A stretch of DNA of 64,000 nt from JANOBD01 sp031411495 (lineage in GTDB: Bacteria; Planctomycetota; Phycisphaerae; Tepidisphaerales; Tepidisphaeraceae): contig JANOBD010000165.1 in NCBI GenBank assembly GCA_031411495.1, forward strand, positions 124,001 through 188,000, in the 5' to 3' direction. The number at the start of each line of letters is the position of its first letter. The first letter of the stretch is position 1. The position numbers were made by a program, and so were the translations under genes. A model generated the notes under the pieces. It ran no database searches. It had not been told where the DNA came from and saw nothing but the letters and a program-made list of their open reading frames with translations. Shown in pieces: positions 23,557 through 33,400 of the stretch.

Positions 23557-24711
23557 ATGCCGATTTCCGAAGAATCACTGGCCTGCAGACTGTTGTGTGT
23601 CGGCTTTGACGGGACGTCATTGCCCGCGCCGGCCGAGGCCTTGATCAACCGCGGCGTCGGCTTCGTCGTCCTGTTCGCTCGAAACGTTCAGACGCCCGCG
23701 CAAGTCGCGGAACTCAACGCGTCCATCAAAGCCGCTGCACCCTCCACCGTCGCGATTTGTGTCGACCAGGAAGGCGGCCGAGTCCGTCGGCTGCGCGACG
23801 GCTTCAGCCAGGTGCCCGCGATGCGCGAGATCGGTCGCGTCGGCAGCCGCCTTCTCAACGGCCGCTCCCACGTCACCGGCAAAATCAAAGCCGGAAATGG
23901 TTCGCACCGCACCATTGTATGTGAAGTGGGTTCGATTCTCGGCAAGGAACTCCGCGCCGTCGGCATCGACGTGAACTTCGCCCCGGTGCTCGATGTCGAC
24001 ACCAACCCCACCAATCCCGTCATCGCCGATCGCTCGCTGGCGCGCGATGCGCAGGAAGTCGCCCGCCTCGGCTGCGAAATGATCGCCGGCCTGCAAGGCG
24101 CGGGCGTGGCCGCGTGCGGCAAGCATTTCCCCGGGCACGGCGACACGTCCGTCGACTCGCACCACGCCCTGCCCAGGCTCGATCACGATCTGAAACGACT
24201 CAACGAGATCGAGCTGGTGCCGTTCGTCGCCGCGACCCGCGCCGGCTGTGAATCGATGATGACCAGCCACATCGTCTTTACGCCGCTCGATCCGGAACTC
24301 CCCGCGACACTCTCGCCGATCGTGCTCGAGGGACTACTGCGCAAGCAGATCGGGTTTGACGGCGTGATCTTCACCGACGACATGGAGATGAAATCGATCG
24401 CCAACTTCTACGACTTTGACGAGTCCATCGTCCGCACGATCGAAGCTGGCGCGGACGTCATCACGATCTGTCATACGCTCGAGAAGCAATTGCGCGCGAT
24501 CGACGTGATCGCCGGCGCGATCAAGAGCGGCCGGCTCTCACGCGATCGGATCGACCAGTCCATCGCACGAATCGATCGCCTGCATCAGCGATATGTGAAG
24601 CCGGTGCAGTACGACCCGCACGTGCTCGACAGCGAATACCATCGGTACGTGCTCGCGCACCTCGAGTCTCCGCCACGCGTCTCGGATCCGACGGAATACA
24701 CGCCGCATTGA
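23557..24711 (+). CDS. nagZ: Beta-N-acetylhexosaminidase NagZ (GH3)
   Basis: A 384-residue GH3 enzyme that cleaves N-acetylglucosamine from cell-wall fragments or chitooligosaccharides. Motifs: VDQEGGRVRRL, FAPVLDVDTNP, the NagZ signature KHFPGHGDTSVDSHHALP (with the catalytic Asp-His dyad), and GFDGVIFTDDMEMKSI with the nucleophilic Asp. No signal peptide is seen, fitting a cytosolic recycling role. Between REIG and EVGSILGKEL there is a segment roughly 16 residues longer than in E. coli NagZ (around RLLNGRSHVTGKIKAGNGSH), ahead of the active site. Confidence 0.9.
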   Translation: MPISEESLACRLLCVGFDGTSLPAPAEALINRGVGFVVLFARNVQTPAQVAELNASIKAAAPSTVAICVDQEGGRVRRLRDGFSQVPAMREIGRVGSRLLNGRSHVTGKIKAGNGSHRTIVCEVGSILGKELRAVGIDVNFAPVLDVDTNPTNPVIADRSLARDAQEVARLGCEMIAGLQGAGVAACGKHFPGHGDTSVDSHHALPRLDHDLKRLNEIELVPFVAATRAGCESMMTSHIVFTPLDPELPATLSPIVLEGLLRKQIGFDGVIFTDDMEMKSIANFYDFDESIVRTIEAGADVITICHTLEKQLRAIDVIAGAIKSGRLSRDRIDQSIARIDRLHQRYVKPVQYDPHVLDSEYHRYVLAHLESPPRVSDPTEYTPH

Positions 24712-24856
24712 TGGCGCTCGGTCGCGCGCAAGGCGTCGCGAGATCGGAATCAGGCGCCAGCCGGTATCACCGCACGAACAGCCCGACGCCATGCCGCTTC
24801 CTGCGGTCGCGAACCTTGGGGTAAGATCCAGCCCACCGGATTGTTCTGGAGATGCG

Positions 24857-25030
24857 ATGAAACACCCCCGCTACGAGATCGTTTTGCTCGCCCTTGCCGC
24901 CCTGTTCTGCACCGGCGGGACATTTACCTGTGAATCGAAGAAGAAGGATTCGACCAATACCAATGCGGCATCGCCGGGCATGCGATTGAGCGTCGGCGCG
25001 ATTTGCGGCGGCGCGGTTCGCGTCAACTGA
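24857..25030 (+). CDS. Small exported or membrane peptide
   Basis: 57 residues: MKHPRYE, a hydrophobic stretch IVLLALAALFCTGGTF, then CESKKKDS and a short polar tail. It looks like a signal peptide, possibly a lipoprotein at the Cys of TFTC, although the residues before it are not a good lipobox. The GGAG site 6 bases upstream of ATG 24857 supports translation. Unknown function. Confidence 0.5.
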   Translation: MKHPRYEIVLLALAALFCTGGTFTCESKKKDSTNTNAASPGMRLSVGAICGGAVRVN

Positions 25031-25228
25031 CGAAACCACCGCGAATTACGTGAAAGGTGTCGGATTCTCTACGCGATCAGAATCGACGCGTCGACGCGGT
25101 GCGCGTCTCGCGGTCCGCGGCGGATTCGTTCGGTCATCGGCTAACAAATCTGTCTGCATCGCATAAAACGATTGCCCATCGGCCCGGCGAATGTTCAACT
25201 TGTGCCTCACCACTTACAGGAGTACCCG

Positions 25229-25843
25229 ATGTTTCGTCGATTCGCCGTTGTTGCCGCTTGTGCGACCGTTGTGCTGTCTTCGCTTTCGCTTCTTTCGCGC
25301 GCGGATGACCCGAAGCCCGCGACGCCGCAGATGCCTTCCCAGGAACAAATGGAGCAGATGCAGAAGATGTGGGAGGAAGCCGCCAAGCCCGGCGACGAGC
25401 ACAAAAAGCTCGCCGAGACTGCCGGCGAGTGGACCGCAGACGTCGAGGACTACTCCGCCGGACAGCCGATGAAGTCTACCGGCACCGCCAAGTTCACCAT
25501 GCTGCTCGGCGGCCGATATCTCCAGCAGGAGTTCAAGGGCTCGATGAATGGCGAACAATTCGAAGGTATCGGCATTGTCGGCTACGACAACCTCACCAAG
25601 CAGTTCCAGGAAATCTGGATCGACAGCATGGGCACCGCGATCTACGTTTCGAAGGGTTCACGCCTCGACGACAAGACCACCGAAGCCAAAGGCAAAATGA
25701 CCATGCCCGGCGCTGGCGAAATGGAAATGCGCTCGGTCGCGAAGCACGCCGACAAGGACCACATGACCTTCGAAATGTATGGTCCCGGACCGGACGGAAA
25801 GGAAATGCTCTTCATCAAGATCAGCTACACGCGAAAGATGTGA
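25229..25843 (+). CDS. DUF1579 family secreted protein
   Basis: A 204-residue protein with a signal peptide (FAVVAACATVVLSSLSLLSRA), a Met/Gln-rich linker, then the DUF1579 domain: GEWTADVEDY, MLLGGRYLQQEF, FEGIGIVGYDN and KQFQEIWIDSMG. The domain is lipocalin-like in appearance and of unknown function; planctomycetes carry many copies. The start at 25229 has an ACAGGAG site. A strong hairpin follows the gene. Confidence 0.75.
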   Translation: MFRRFAVVAACATVVLSSLSLLSRADDPKPATPQMPSQEQMEQMQKMWEEAAKPGDEHKKLAETAGEWTADVEDYSAGQPMKSTGTAKFTMLLGGRYLQQEFKGSMNGEQFEGIGIVGYDNLTKQFQEIWIDSMGTAIYVSKGSRLDDKTTEAKGKMTMPGAGEMEMRSVAKHADKDHMTFEMYGPGPDGKEMLFIKISYTRKM

Positions 25844-25883
25844 GCGAGCCGCGCCGGCCCACTCCAATGCTTCAACTCGCACA

Positions 25884-25913
25884 CGAAACCCCGCATGCAA
25901 ATGCGGGGTTTCG
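25884..25913 (+). terminator. Hairpin after the DUF1579 gene
   Basis: A perfect 13-bp stem CGAAACCCCGCAT / ATGCGGGGTTTCG with a GCAA tetraloop, 40 bases after the stop. It lacks a T run, so termination may depend on the stem alone or the hairpin may mainly protect the 3' end. Confidence 0.6.
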
Positions 25914-25941
25914 TCTGCGCAGAGGTGGTCGAACTCCGAAC

Positions 25942-25975
25942 AAAAAGCCCGCCACCGGCGGGTTACCGGTGGCGG
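25942..25975 (-). terminator. Intrinsic terminator of the outer-membrane protein gene
   Basis: On the minus strand CCGCCACCGG-TAACCCG-CCGGTGGCGG is a 10-bp stem followed by GCTTTTTG. It lies about 80 bases after the stop of the minus-strand gene at 26053. Confidence 0.75.
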
Positions 25976-26052
25976 ACTTGATTTCATTTCACGACCTGAC
26001 CCGGGTGGGTCGTGGCCGTGACCGAATGTGATCAATTGCTGATCGGAGATGA

Positions 26053-26913
26053 TCAGTAGCTCATCGAGACGCCGACGAAGCCCTGAAGCTCGTAGTCGGT
26101 TCCGCCATCGTTGGAGAGCTCGGTGCTGTCGGCGAGCATCTGGATGTAGTTGACGCCCACGTTGGCGGTCCAGGTGCCGTACTTGGTCGGGACGACATCC
26201 AGCGGCATTCCAAGCGTCGCGCCGACGGAGTAGTACCCGAAGAACGAGTTGTGGCCGTCGCTGCCGACGTAGTAACCATCCGGGCTCATGCCCAGGATCA
26301 TCGGGAAGGTGATCGTGCCTTTGCCGACCATGCCCATGTCATCGCGATCGATGGCGTAGGTGGGAGCAAGGCCGAGTTCGATGTACTGGTCTTCATCGCC
26401 GTTGCCATCATCGGTTTCGAAGTACCAGCCGAGTGTCGGATTGAGGGTGAAGCCCTTCAGGCCGGCATCTTCCCAGAGCTTCGCATCGTTGAAGCCGGTG
26501 CTGAAGCCCAGTTCCTGGACCGTGTTAAACGCATCGCCAGGGTAGGTATAGAACGTGTAGCCGACGTTGAACTTGAAGTTCGAGACGGTCACGCTGGCCA
26601 GCGCATAGAGGTCGTTTTCGTACCAGATGCTGTCGCTGGCGGTCTGTTCGGACTGGAAGCTGTTCCAGGAGCCGAGCTTGAGATCGACGTTGACGTCGTC
26701 GCTCTTCACCGCGTTGAACGTGGTGTAAATGTTGGGCTGAAGGATCAGCCCGGTGTCTTCCTGGTTGTAGCCACGGAAGAAGTAAGACGTCGTCCAGTTA
26801 AAGTCGGCGCCAAAGTGGAAAGCTCCCGTGTTCGGAGCCGCATCATCGGCCATTGCGAACGAAGGAATCGAGAGGGCCGCGAGCAGAGCAGCCGTGAGCA
26901 AACGCTTCTTCAT
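26053..26913 (-). CDS. Outer-membrane beta-barrel protein, TorF-like putative porin
   Basis: 286 residues with a clear signal peptide (KKRLLTAALLAALSIPSFAMA, cleaved before DDA). The mature part alternates aromatic and small residues as beta strands, contains WTTSYFFRGYNQEDTG, typical of the TorF/CHP02001 putative porin family, and ends in an aromatic residue (VSMSY) as outer-membrane barrels do. A GGGAGGAG ribosome site gives strong translation. The gene has its own terminator. The substrate is unknown. Confidence 0.8.
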   Translation of the reverse strand: MKKRLLTAALLAALSIPSFAMADDAAPNTGAFHFGADFNWTTSYFFRGYNQEDTGLILQPNIYTTFNAVKSDDVNVDLKLGSWNSFQSEQTASDSIWYENDLYALASVTVSNFKFNVGYTFYTYPGDAFNTVQELGFSTGFNDAKLWEDAGLKGFTLNPTLGWYFETDDGNGDEDQYIELGLAPTYAIDRDDMGMVGKGTITFPMILGMSPDGYYVGSDGHNSFFGYYSVGATLGMPLDVVPTKYGTWTANVGVNYIQMLADSTELSNDGGTDYELQGFVGVSMSY

Positions 26914-27248
26914 CAGAATCTATCTCCTCCCTTTCGGGAAAAAGAACATTGGTGTCCAGCGCGGTGGTCAGTGAGGACCAGCCAGAAGGCAGTTTCGGCA
27001 CAGCCCGAATAAAACCTTTAACCGTGACCGGTCGCAGGGGCGTCAATGTGGTGTTTTCCGATCCAAATGCAAGCCGCGCCCGAATTCTATTCCCTATGCG
27101 TCGTCCGGCTCCGTGATCAACCCGCCGCAACCTTCAATTCGCCATGGAGATACGCGTATCGCACGAATCCGACAACATCCGCAACACGGTGCGCCTTTCC
27201 GCGAATCGGTAGCTTCCTATACTTGGTCTCATCGAGGTAACCCCCACT
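26914..27248. other. Divergent intergenic region, porin and nadA
   Basis: 335 bases between the two start codons. It must carry both promoters, but I see no convincing -35/-10 pair. TTGACG on the minus strand (revcomp of CGTCAA near 27041) has only weak downstream -10 candidates. No structured RNA or coding frame is supported. Confidence 0.5.
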
Positions 27249-28439
27249 ATGTCCATCGTTTGGCAACAGCCGCTTCCGAGCATCTACAGTGAGCTCTCCG
27301 ATCCCGAACTCCGGCTGCGCATCGCGTCCGCCAAGGAGACGCTCGGCTCGCGGCTGGTCATCCTCGGCCATCATTATCAGCAGGACGATGTCGTCGCATT
27401 CGCCGATTTCACCGGCGACAGCTTCGAACTCTCCCGCAAAGCCGCCGACGCGAAAGGTGCCGAGTTCGTCATCTTCTGCGGCGTCCATTTCATGGCCGAA
27501 AGCGCCGATATCCTGATCGATCCCGGTGTCCGCGTCATCCTGCCCGACTTGGGCGCCGGCTGCAGCATGGCCGATATGGCCGACCTGCCTCAGACCGAGG
27601 AGGCGTGGGAACAGCTCACCCAAGCCTGTCCGGGTCAGACGATCGTCCCCATCACCTACATGAACAGCTCGGCCGCCATCAAGGCCTTCGTCGGCGAGCA
27701 CGGCGGCGCGGTCTGCACCTCGAGCAACGCGCGAAACGTGCTCGAGTGGGCCTTCGCCGGCGGCAGCACCGCCGATGGTCAGGCTGCCGTCGCTCGAGGT
27801 GAAAAGGTCAAAATCCTCTTCTTCCCCGACCAACATCTCGGCAGAAACACCGCGCACGCGATGGGCATCCCGCTCGACGAGATGGTCGTCTGGGATCCGC
27901 GCCAGGATCTGGGCGGCAACGACGCATCCGCCGTCCGCAACGCGCGGGTTGTTCTCTGGAAAGGCCACTGCTCCGTCCACGCCCTCTTTCGCCCGGAACA
28001 GGTCGACGAGGCCCGCAAGAAATACCCGGGTATCAAGGTGATCGTTCACCCCGAGTGCAAGTTCGACGTCGTCCAGAAAGCCGACATGGCCGGCAGCACC
28101 GCTTACATCGTCGAGCAGGTGAAGAAGGCTCCGCCGGGCACAAGCTGGGCGATCGGCACCGAGGTTCACCTCGTGAATCGCCTGAAGCAGGACCATCCGG
28201 ATCAGCACATCGTCGTGCTGAGCGAATGCCAGTGCATGTGTACGACGATGTACCGCATCGATCTTCCGCACCTGTGCTGGGCGATCGAGAACCTCGTCGA
28301 AGGACACATTGTCAACGAGATTCGCGTGGACGAGAAGACGCGCCAATGGTCGCTGGTGGCGCTGGAGCGAATGCTGGCGATCAAGGGGACGGGGAACCCG
28401 GTCGGCAAATCGCAGCCTAGGGGCGCGACGGTGGATTAG
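27249..28439 (+). CDS. nadA: Quinolinate synthase NadA
   Basis: A 396-residue [4Fe-4S] enzyme that condenses iminoaspartate with DHAP to quinolinate in NAD synthesis. Family motifs: LGHHYQQDDVV, the cluster cysteines in GAGCSMADMA, HPECKFDVV and SECQCMCTTM, YMNSSAAIKAF, and FFPDQHLGRNTA. The length is at the longer end, as in many non-enteric NadA proteins. A GAGGT site precedes the ATG. nadB and nadC are not nearby. Confidence 0.93.
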   Translation: MSIVWQQPLPSIYSELSDPELRLRIASAKETLGSRLVILGHHYQQDDVVAFADFTGDSFELSRKAADAKGAEFVIFCGVHFMAESADILIDPGVRVILPDLGAGCSMADMADLPQTEEAWEQLTQACPGQTIVPITYMNSSAAIKAFVGEHGGAVCTSSNARNVLEWAFAGGSTADGQAAVARGEKVKILFFPDQHLGRNTAHAMGIPLDEMVVWDPRQDLGGNDASAVRNARVVLWKGHCSVHALFRPEQVDEARKKYPGIKVIVHPECKFDVVQKADMAGSTAYIVEQVKKAPPGTSWAIGTEVHLVNRLKQDHPDQHIVVLSECQCMCTTMYRIDLPHLCWAIENLVEGHIVNEIRVDEKTRQWSLVALERMLAIKGTGNPVGKSQPRGATVD

Positions 28440-29033
28440 TTCGTTGTGCCGCGGGATATAAGCCATCGCGATGCGAGAACGATCGCGCGCTCTGCACGTC
28501 GATTCAATCGATCGGTGCAATGCGGACCATTCCACATCTGATGGCCGATCCTCCTCAATGGCTGCCCGACGAATGCGGTGCCGGGGAAACGGTTGCGGCA
28601 AAGGGCGCTCGGCGTTTCCCTGATTGGCCGAGACTCGGAGGTCTTTACCGTTAAACGTGACGACGGGTACTGTTCCGCCGGCATCGCTTCTCGCGACAGC
28701 GCTTTCTTCACGCCGATGTCGCGCGCATATTCGATCGATCGAGGTCGAGGGCGAAGCAGGATGGGAAAGAACTCGTCGAGCGACGCGCGCCAGGGAGAAC
28801 ATGATTGTCATGATTTGTGTCTTTTGTCTCTGTTCCATTCTTGAGTCCTGGTTTAACATCCGTTGCAGCACGGCGCTTCTGTCGTGCACTGTCGTTCACT
28901 CTTGAGGGTCAGCACTCAGGGCCCGAACCGGCAGAGCCCTGAAAAACGCTTAAAAACCAAAGGCCGCCAACGCGAATTGACGCCCGCGCTCTCGATGCGC
29001 AATCGTCACGTGAAGCCGATTCGCTAAACGAAT
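28440..29033. other. 594-base gap without a supported gene
   Basis: Several short frames exist on both strands (up to about 90 codons), but none has a recognisable domain, a ribosome site or sensible composition. The stretch 28800-28900 is AT-richer (a run of TTTGTCTC-type pyrimidine words). It may contain the desaturase promoter and decayed sequence; no repeat or RNA was recognised. Confidence 0.5.
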
Positions 29034-30038
29034 ATGAGTCGAACCGACAACGATCCCTTTGTCGCCGCGCAACTGGACATGTTGCGCAGCCTCTCCGACG
29101 TAGTCGGAAATCACCTTCACCTCTTGCTCCCCGTCTCCGAGGCGTGGCAACCGACAGACTACCTGCCAGACCTGACGGCGGAGAACTGGCGCGAGCAGCT
29201 CGAGGTGTTTCGCGAGCCGACCACGGAGCTCACGGATGAGGTGCTTGTCGTCCTGGTCGGCGACATGGTCACCGAAGAGGCGCTACCCAACTATGCCGTC
29301 TCGCTGAATCTCCTGGCGGATGACCCGACCGGCACCTCGCCGGACCCCTGGGCAATCTGGCTGCGCGGCTGGACCGCGGAAGAGAACCGCCACGGCGACC
29401 TGCTCAACGCGTTTCTTCGCCTGACCGGCCGGGTGGATATGCGCTCGATCGAGGTGACCGTCCACAACCTCATCTCCGGCGGATTCAATCCGCGGGCGCA
29501 TCCGAATCCGTACGCGGGATTGATCTACACCTCGTTCCAGGAACGCGCGACAAAGATCTCGCACCAGCGGGTCGGCCAACTCGCCGCGAAGGATGGCGAC
29601 AGCGCGCTCGGCAAGATCTGCAAGCGCATCGCCGGCGACGAATCGCGCCATGAAGCGTTCTACACCCGCATGATGGGCGAAGTGATGGAGCGCGACCCGG
29701 AGCGCGGCGTCGTCATCTTCCGCGAGATGCTCCGCCGGATCATCACCATGCCCGGCAAACTCATGGATGATGGCAAAGACCCCGACCTCTTCGATCACTT
29801 CGCCAACGTCGCCCAGCGGCTGAATGTCTATACCGTCAACGACTACGCGGGGATCATCCGGCATCTGGTTTCGACGTGGAAGATTTCAGACATGGCGCTC
29901 TCCGGCAAGGCCGCCTTCGCGCAGGAGTGGCTCTGTCTGCAGGCAGACCGACTCGATAAGCTCGCCGAGATGGTGGCGGAAAACGTGAAGAAACAGCCGC
30001 CGACTAAGTTCAGCTGGATCTACGATCGTCTGGCGTGA
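29034..30038 (+). CDS. Plant-type acyl-ACP desaturase (soluble di-iron)
   Basis: A 334-residue soluble desaturase that introduces a cis double bond into acyl-ACP. Iron ligands and flanks follow the plant stearoyl-ACP desaturase pattern: EEALPNY, WTAEENRHGDLLN, GRVDMRSIEVT, YTSFQERATKISH and IAGDESRHEAFYT. These are the two ExxH motifs of the di-iron site. No chloroplast-like or signal peptide is present. A cupin gene starts 42 bases downstream. Bacterial copies are best known from actinobacteria (DesA); regiospecificity cannot be read from the sequence. Confidence 0.88.
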   Translation: MSRTDNDPFVAAQLDMLRSLSDVVGNHLHLLLPVSEAWQPTDYLPDLTAENWREQLEVFREPTTELTDEVLVVLVGDMVTEEALPNYAVSLNLLADDPTGTSPDPWAIWLRGWTAEENRHGDLLNAFLRLTGRVDMRSIEVTVHNLISGGFNPRAHPNPYAGLIYTSFQERATKISHQRVGQLAAKDGDSALGKICKRIAGDESRHEAFYTRMMGEVMERDPERGVVIFREMLRRIITMPGKLMDDGKDPDLFDHFANVAQRLNVYTVNDYAGIIRHLVSTWKISDMALSGKAAFAQEWLCLQADRLDKLAEMVAENVKKQPPTKFSWIYDRLA

Positions 30039-30079
30039 TACGGCACCCAGTCCGGATCGCCCCTCGAGGAGTCAATCGC

Positions 30080-30418
30080 ATGTCAGAGAAGCCGAGCGCG
30101 ACTGAGGTGACAGGCCCATTCAGACCCGGCGAGTTTGTCGCCTATCAGGACGGCTCGGTCCTGAGCAAGGTGCTCCTGAAGCAAAAAGGCGGCAACGTCA
30201 CGCTCTTCGCATTCGACATCGGCCAGGAACTCAGCGAACACACGGCGCCCTTCGACGCGATGGCGAGCATCCTCGACGGCGAAGCCGAGATCACCATCGC
30301 AGGAAAGCCCTTCGCCGTCCGCGCGGGCGAGATGATCATCATGCCGGCAAACCTTCCGCACGCGCTCAAGGCGACCGCGCGGTTCAAGATGATGTTGATA
30401 ATGATTCGCGGCGCTTAG
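30080..30418 (+). CDS. Cupin-domain protein
   Basis: A 112-residue single cupin. The metal-site motifs are partly visible: HTAPFDAMASILDGEAEI and AGEMIIMPANLPHAL. The first motif has one His where many cupins have two, so metal binding may be altered. The start at 30080 has a CGAGGAG site. It lies 42 bases after the desaturase, probably co-transcribed. The function is unknown; a role in fatty-acid or redox control is only association. Confidence 0.75.
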   Translation: MSEKPSATEVTGPFRPGEFVAYQDGSVLSKVLLKQKGGNVTLFAFDIGQELSEHTAPFDAMASILDGEAEITIAGKPFAVRAGEMIIMPANLPHALKATARFKMMLIMIRGA

Positions 30419-30428
30419 TGGCGATTCA

Positions 30429-33400
30429 TCATTTCGGCTTCACCATGAAGTTCTGATTCTTCAGGTTCATTCCGCTCCTGAAAGTCGACCAGAGCGCGCC
30501 GGTACGGGCCGGGTAAGTTTGGAGCCAGCCGACGCCGCCCAGGTTCAAGCGGATCGCCAGATTGCCGGCGCGGACGGCCTCGAAACGGTAAACGCCCTGC
30601 GCGTTGGTCACGGCAAGCGGCTCGCCGGCGTCGTATTTCCCGTTGAGGTTGTAATCGAGATAGACCTTGAGGCCGCTCACGCCATTCTCGCCGGCTTGGC
30701 GGGTGCCGTTCGCATTCCAGTCGCCCAGCACGCTTCCAGCCACCGTGTTGGTGGATGCGGCGGAAACGACGCGGGCAATTCCGAAATTGCGATCGCCGTA
30801 GTTGCCACCGTTCGCGGTATTGATCCAGATCGCCCCGTTTTCAGAGGGCGTGATCTGTCGGTAGTCGCCGGTGAGCGCGAGTCGAACGGCCGTGTTTCCG
30901 GCCGGCACCTGCTCGAAGACGTAGCTGCCCGTGCTGCTGGTCAGCTTGTTCGACTCGCCGTCGTCGAAGTGGCCGTTGAGATTTCCATCGAGATAGACGC
31001 GGATATTAGCGACACCCGCTTCGCCGTCGTCACGCCGGCCGTTGGTGTTCACGTCGTTGTAGATCGTCCCGGCGATTCGCGCGCCGACGGGCGTCTCGTA
31101 CACGCCGAAGTTCCTGTCACCATAAGTCGTGCCGGCGACGGCGGTGATCCAGTACGCGCCGTTGTCGCTCGGCTGGGTCTGCGCCAGGTTCGCCGGTCGG
31201 ACGATGCGAACGGCAACCGCGCCGGGCGAGACCTGCTCGAATCGGTATGCGCCGGTGCTCGAAGTCGTTCGCGTGGGTTCTGTTGAATCCAACCGGCCGT
31301 TGGCGTTGAGATCGAGATAGACGACGACGTTGGCACGCCCGTTCTCTCCGGCGTCTCGGAAACCATTGTGGTTCGCATCGGTATAGACGGTGCCGCCGAT
31401 GACCGAATAGGTCACGCGCGGCCGGACGCCGAACGGCAGGACGCCGACGGCGCTGCCGTTGGTGAGCGTGACCCAGCGTGCGCCATCCGGAAACGTCTGG
31501 ACGAAATCGGTGCCGGCGAGATTCAAGCGGATCGGGAAGCTGCCGACGCGACTGGAAACGATGCGATAGCCGCCCGTGGAGTTGGTGACGGCCTTCGGTT
31601 CGCCATCATCGCGCGCGCCGTTACCGTTGTAGTCGATGTAGACGTTGACATTGGGCTGGCCGGATTCGCCATCGTCGAACGCGCCATTGTTGTTCGCATC
31701 ACGGATCACTCGCCCTTCAACGACGGCAGAGACGACCACTTCGCGCTCTTTCACCGCGAACGCTTCGGCCGTCACGGCCTGACCGTTGACGAACGTTATC
31801 CATCGTCCGCCACTGCCGGCGGGAAGCGTCTGCAGGAAGTTCGTTCCCGCGAGGTTGAGCCGAATCGCAATACTGCCGGCGCGATTCGAAACGAGACGGT
31901 AGCCGCCGGCGGCGCCGGTGGCGATCTGTGGCTCGCCAGCGTCACGGACGCTGTTGTTGTTGTAGTCGAGATAGACGTTGATATTCGGCTGGCCGGTCTC
32001 GCCGCTGTCGATGATGCCGTTGCCGTTCGCGTCGCGGATCACGCGGCCTTCGACGACGGCCGAGACGGTCGCTTCACGCTCCTTCACCGCGAAGGGCTCG
32101 GCACCCACGGCACTGCCGTTGGCGAGCGTGACGAACCGTCCACCGGAGTTGGCGGGAAATGTCTGAAGGAAATTGGTGCCGGTGAGATTGAGTCGAATCG
32201 CCACGCTGCCGGTACGGTTGGCGACGAGGCGGTAACTGCCCGTGGAACTCGTCGCGACTTGCGGCTCGCCATCGTCGCGGGACCCGCTCGCGTTGTAATC
32301 GAGATAGACGTTGATGTTCGCCTGGCCGGCTTCGCCGGTGTCGATGATGCCATTGCCGTTCGCGTCACGGATCACCCGGCCTTCGACGACGGCCTGGATC
32401 GGGTTGAGATTGCCGACGCCGAAGCTCAAGGTCGAGCGTACGCCGGCGGCGATCGTCACCGTGGAAGCCGCAACAGTGGTTGGCGCCGTTTGGGTGCCGC
32501 TGGATAGAACCTGTCGGATGACGTACGACCCGGGCAGCAGTTCGCCGATCGAATATTCGCCGGATGCGTTGGTGATCGCCCTGCGTTCGCCAGTGTCGAG
32601 CGAACTGTTGTTGTTGGCATCGACATAGACAGTTCGGGCGGGGAGGCCGGCATCGCCGGCGTCGCGGTTGCCGTTGGAGTTGACGTCATTGAACACCACG
32701 CCGCCGACGGAGCCGTACACCGGCGTGCCTTCGGAATTGAGCTGCCACACGCGAACGTAGTCGGCGGTGAGCTTGGCGGTGGAGGTTTCCAGGCTGCCGT
32801 AGCCAGCGGCGGGGACGTGGCCGAAGAAGTTGCTCCCGGAGTTTTCAAACAGCGCCCCGCCGGCGCCGATGTCGTTACTGAAGATCGCCACGTGCGGCGC
32901 TTTTGAAACCATCGCGGCATCGGTCTCGGTATGAACGAGGTTGCCGTCGACGTAGAACTTCGCAAACGTCGGCGTCCACAGCAACCCGTACACGTGGAAC
33001 TGGCTCGGGTCGGTAAATGAAGGCGCGTTCGAGCTCGTCGTCGTATAAACCGAGTTGGAACGCTGGAAACTGTTGTAGCCGTTCGCGTGCGCGACGGTTC
33101 CGATCTGACCAGCGACAGTCGAGTCTTGGCGCACCGCGCTGTGCTCGGCCACGTCGTATTCGGTTCCGAAGATTTCGGGGTGATTGATGCGCGACGCGTC
33201 GTCGCCGACGTCGACCATCCCGTATGAGTGCACCCAGAATGCGCTCCACTGCCCGGGAAGCGAGTTGAACTTCACTCGCGCTTCCCAGTAGCCAAACGCT
33301 TGTTCGAAGTTGCCGCTGTAACCATCGAGCAGGCGCGACTCGGCCACATTCGAGGGTTGATTGTCTTTGAATCTGCTTCCCGATTGGATGTAGCCGGCGC

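Noticed and set aside
23928..23945. GGGTTCGATTCTC, a T-arm-like tRNA motif
   Set aside because: It is inside the nagZ coding frame and no cloverleaf or acceptor stem can be built around it.
27117..28889. 590-codon minus-strand frame opposite nadA
   Set aside because: Shadow of nadA; nadA has all iron-sulfur motifs.
28436..28905. Several 60-93-codon frames in the gap between nadA and the desaturase
   Set aside because: They overlap one another on both strands, lack ribosome sites and have Arg/Ser-rich random composition.
31368..32507. 379-codon plus-strand frame with repeated DVDVDI words opposite the GH16 stalk
   Set aside because: The repeats simply mirror the tandem coding repeats on the minus strand.
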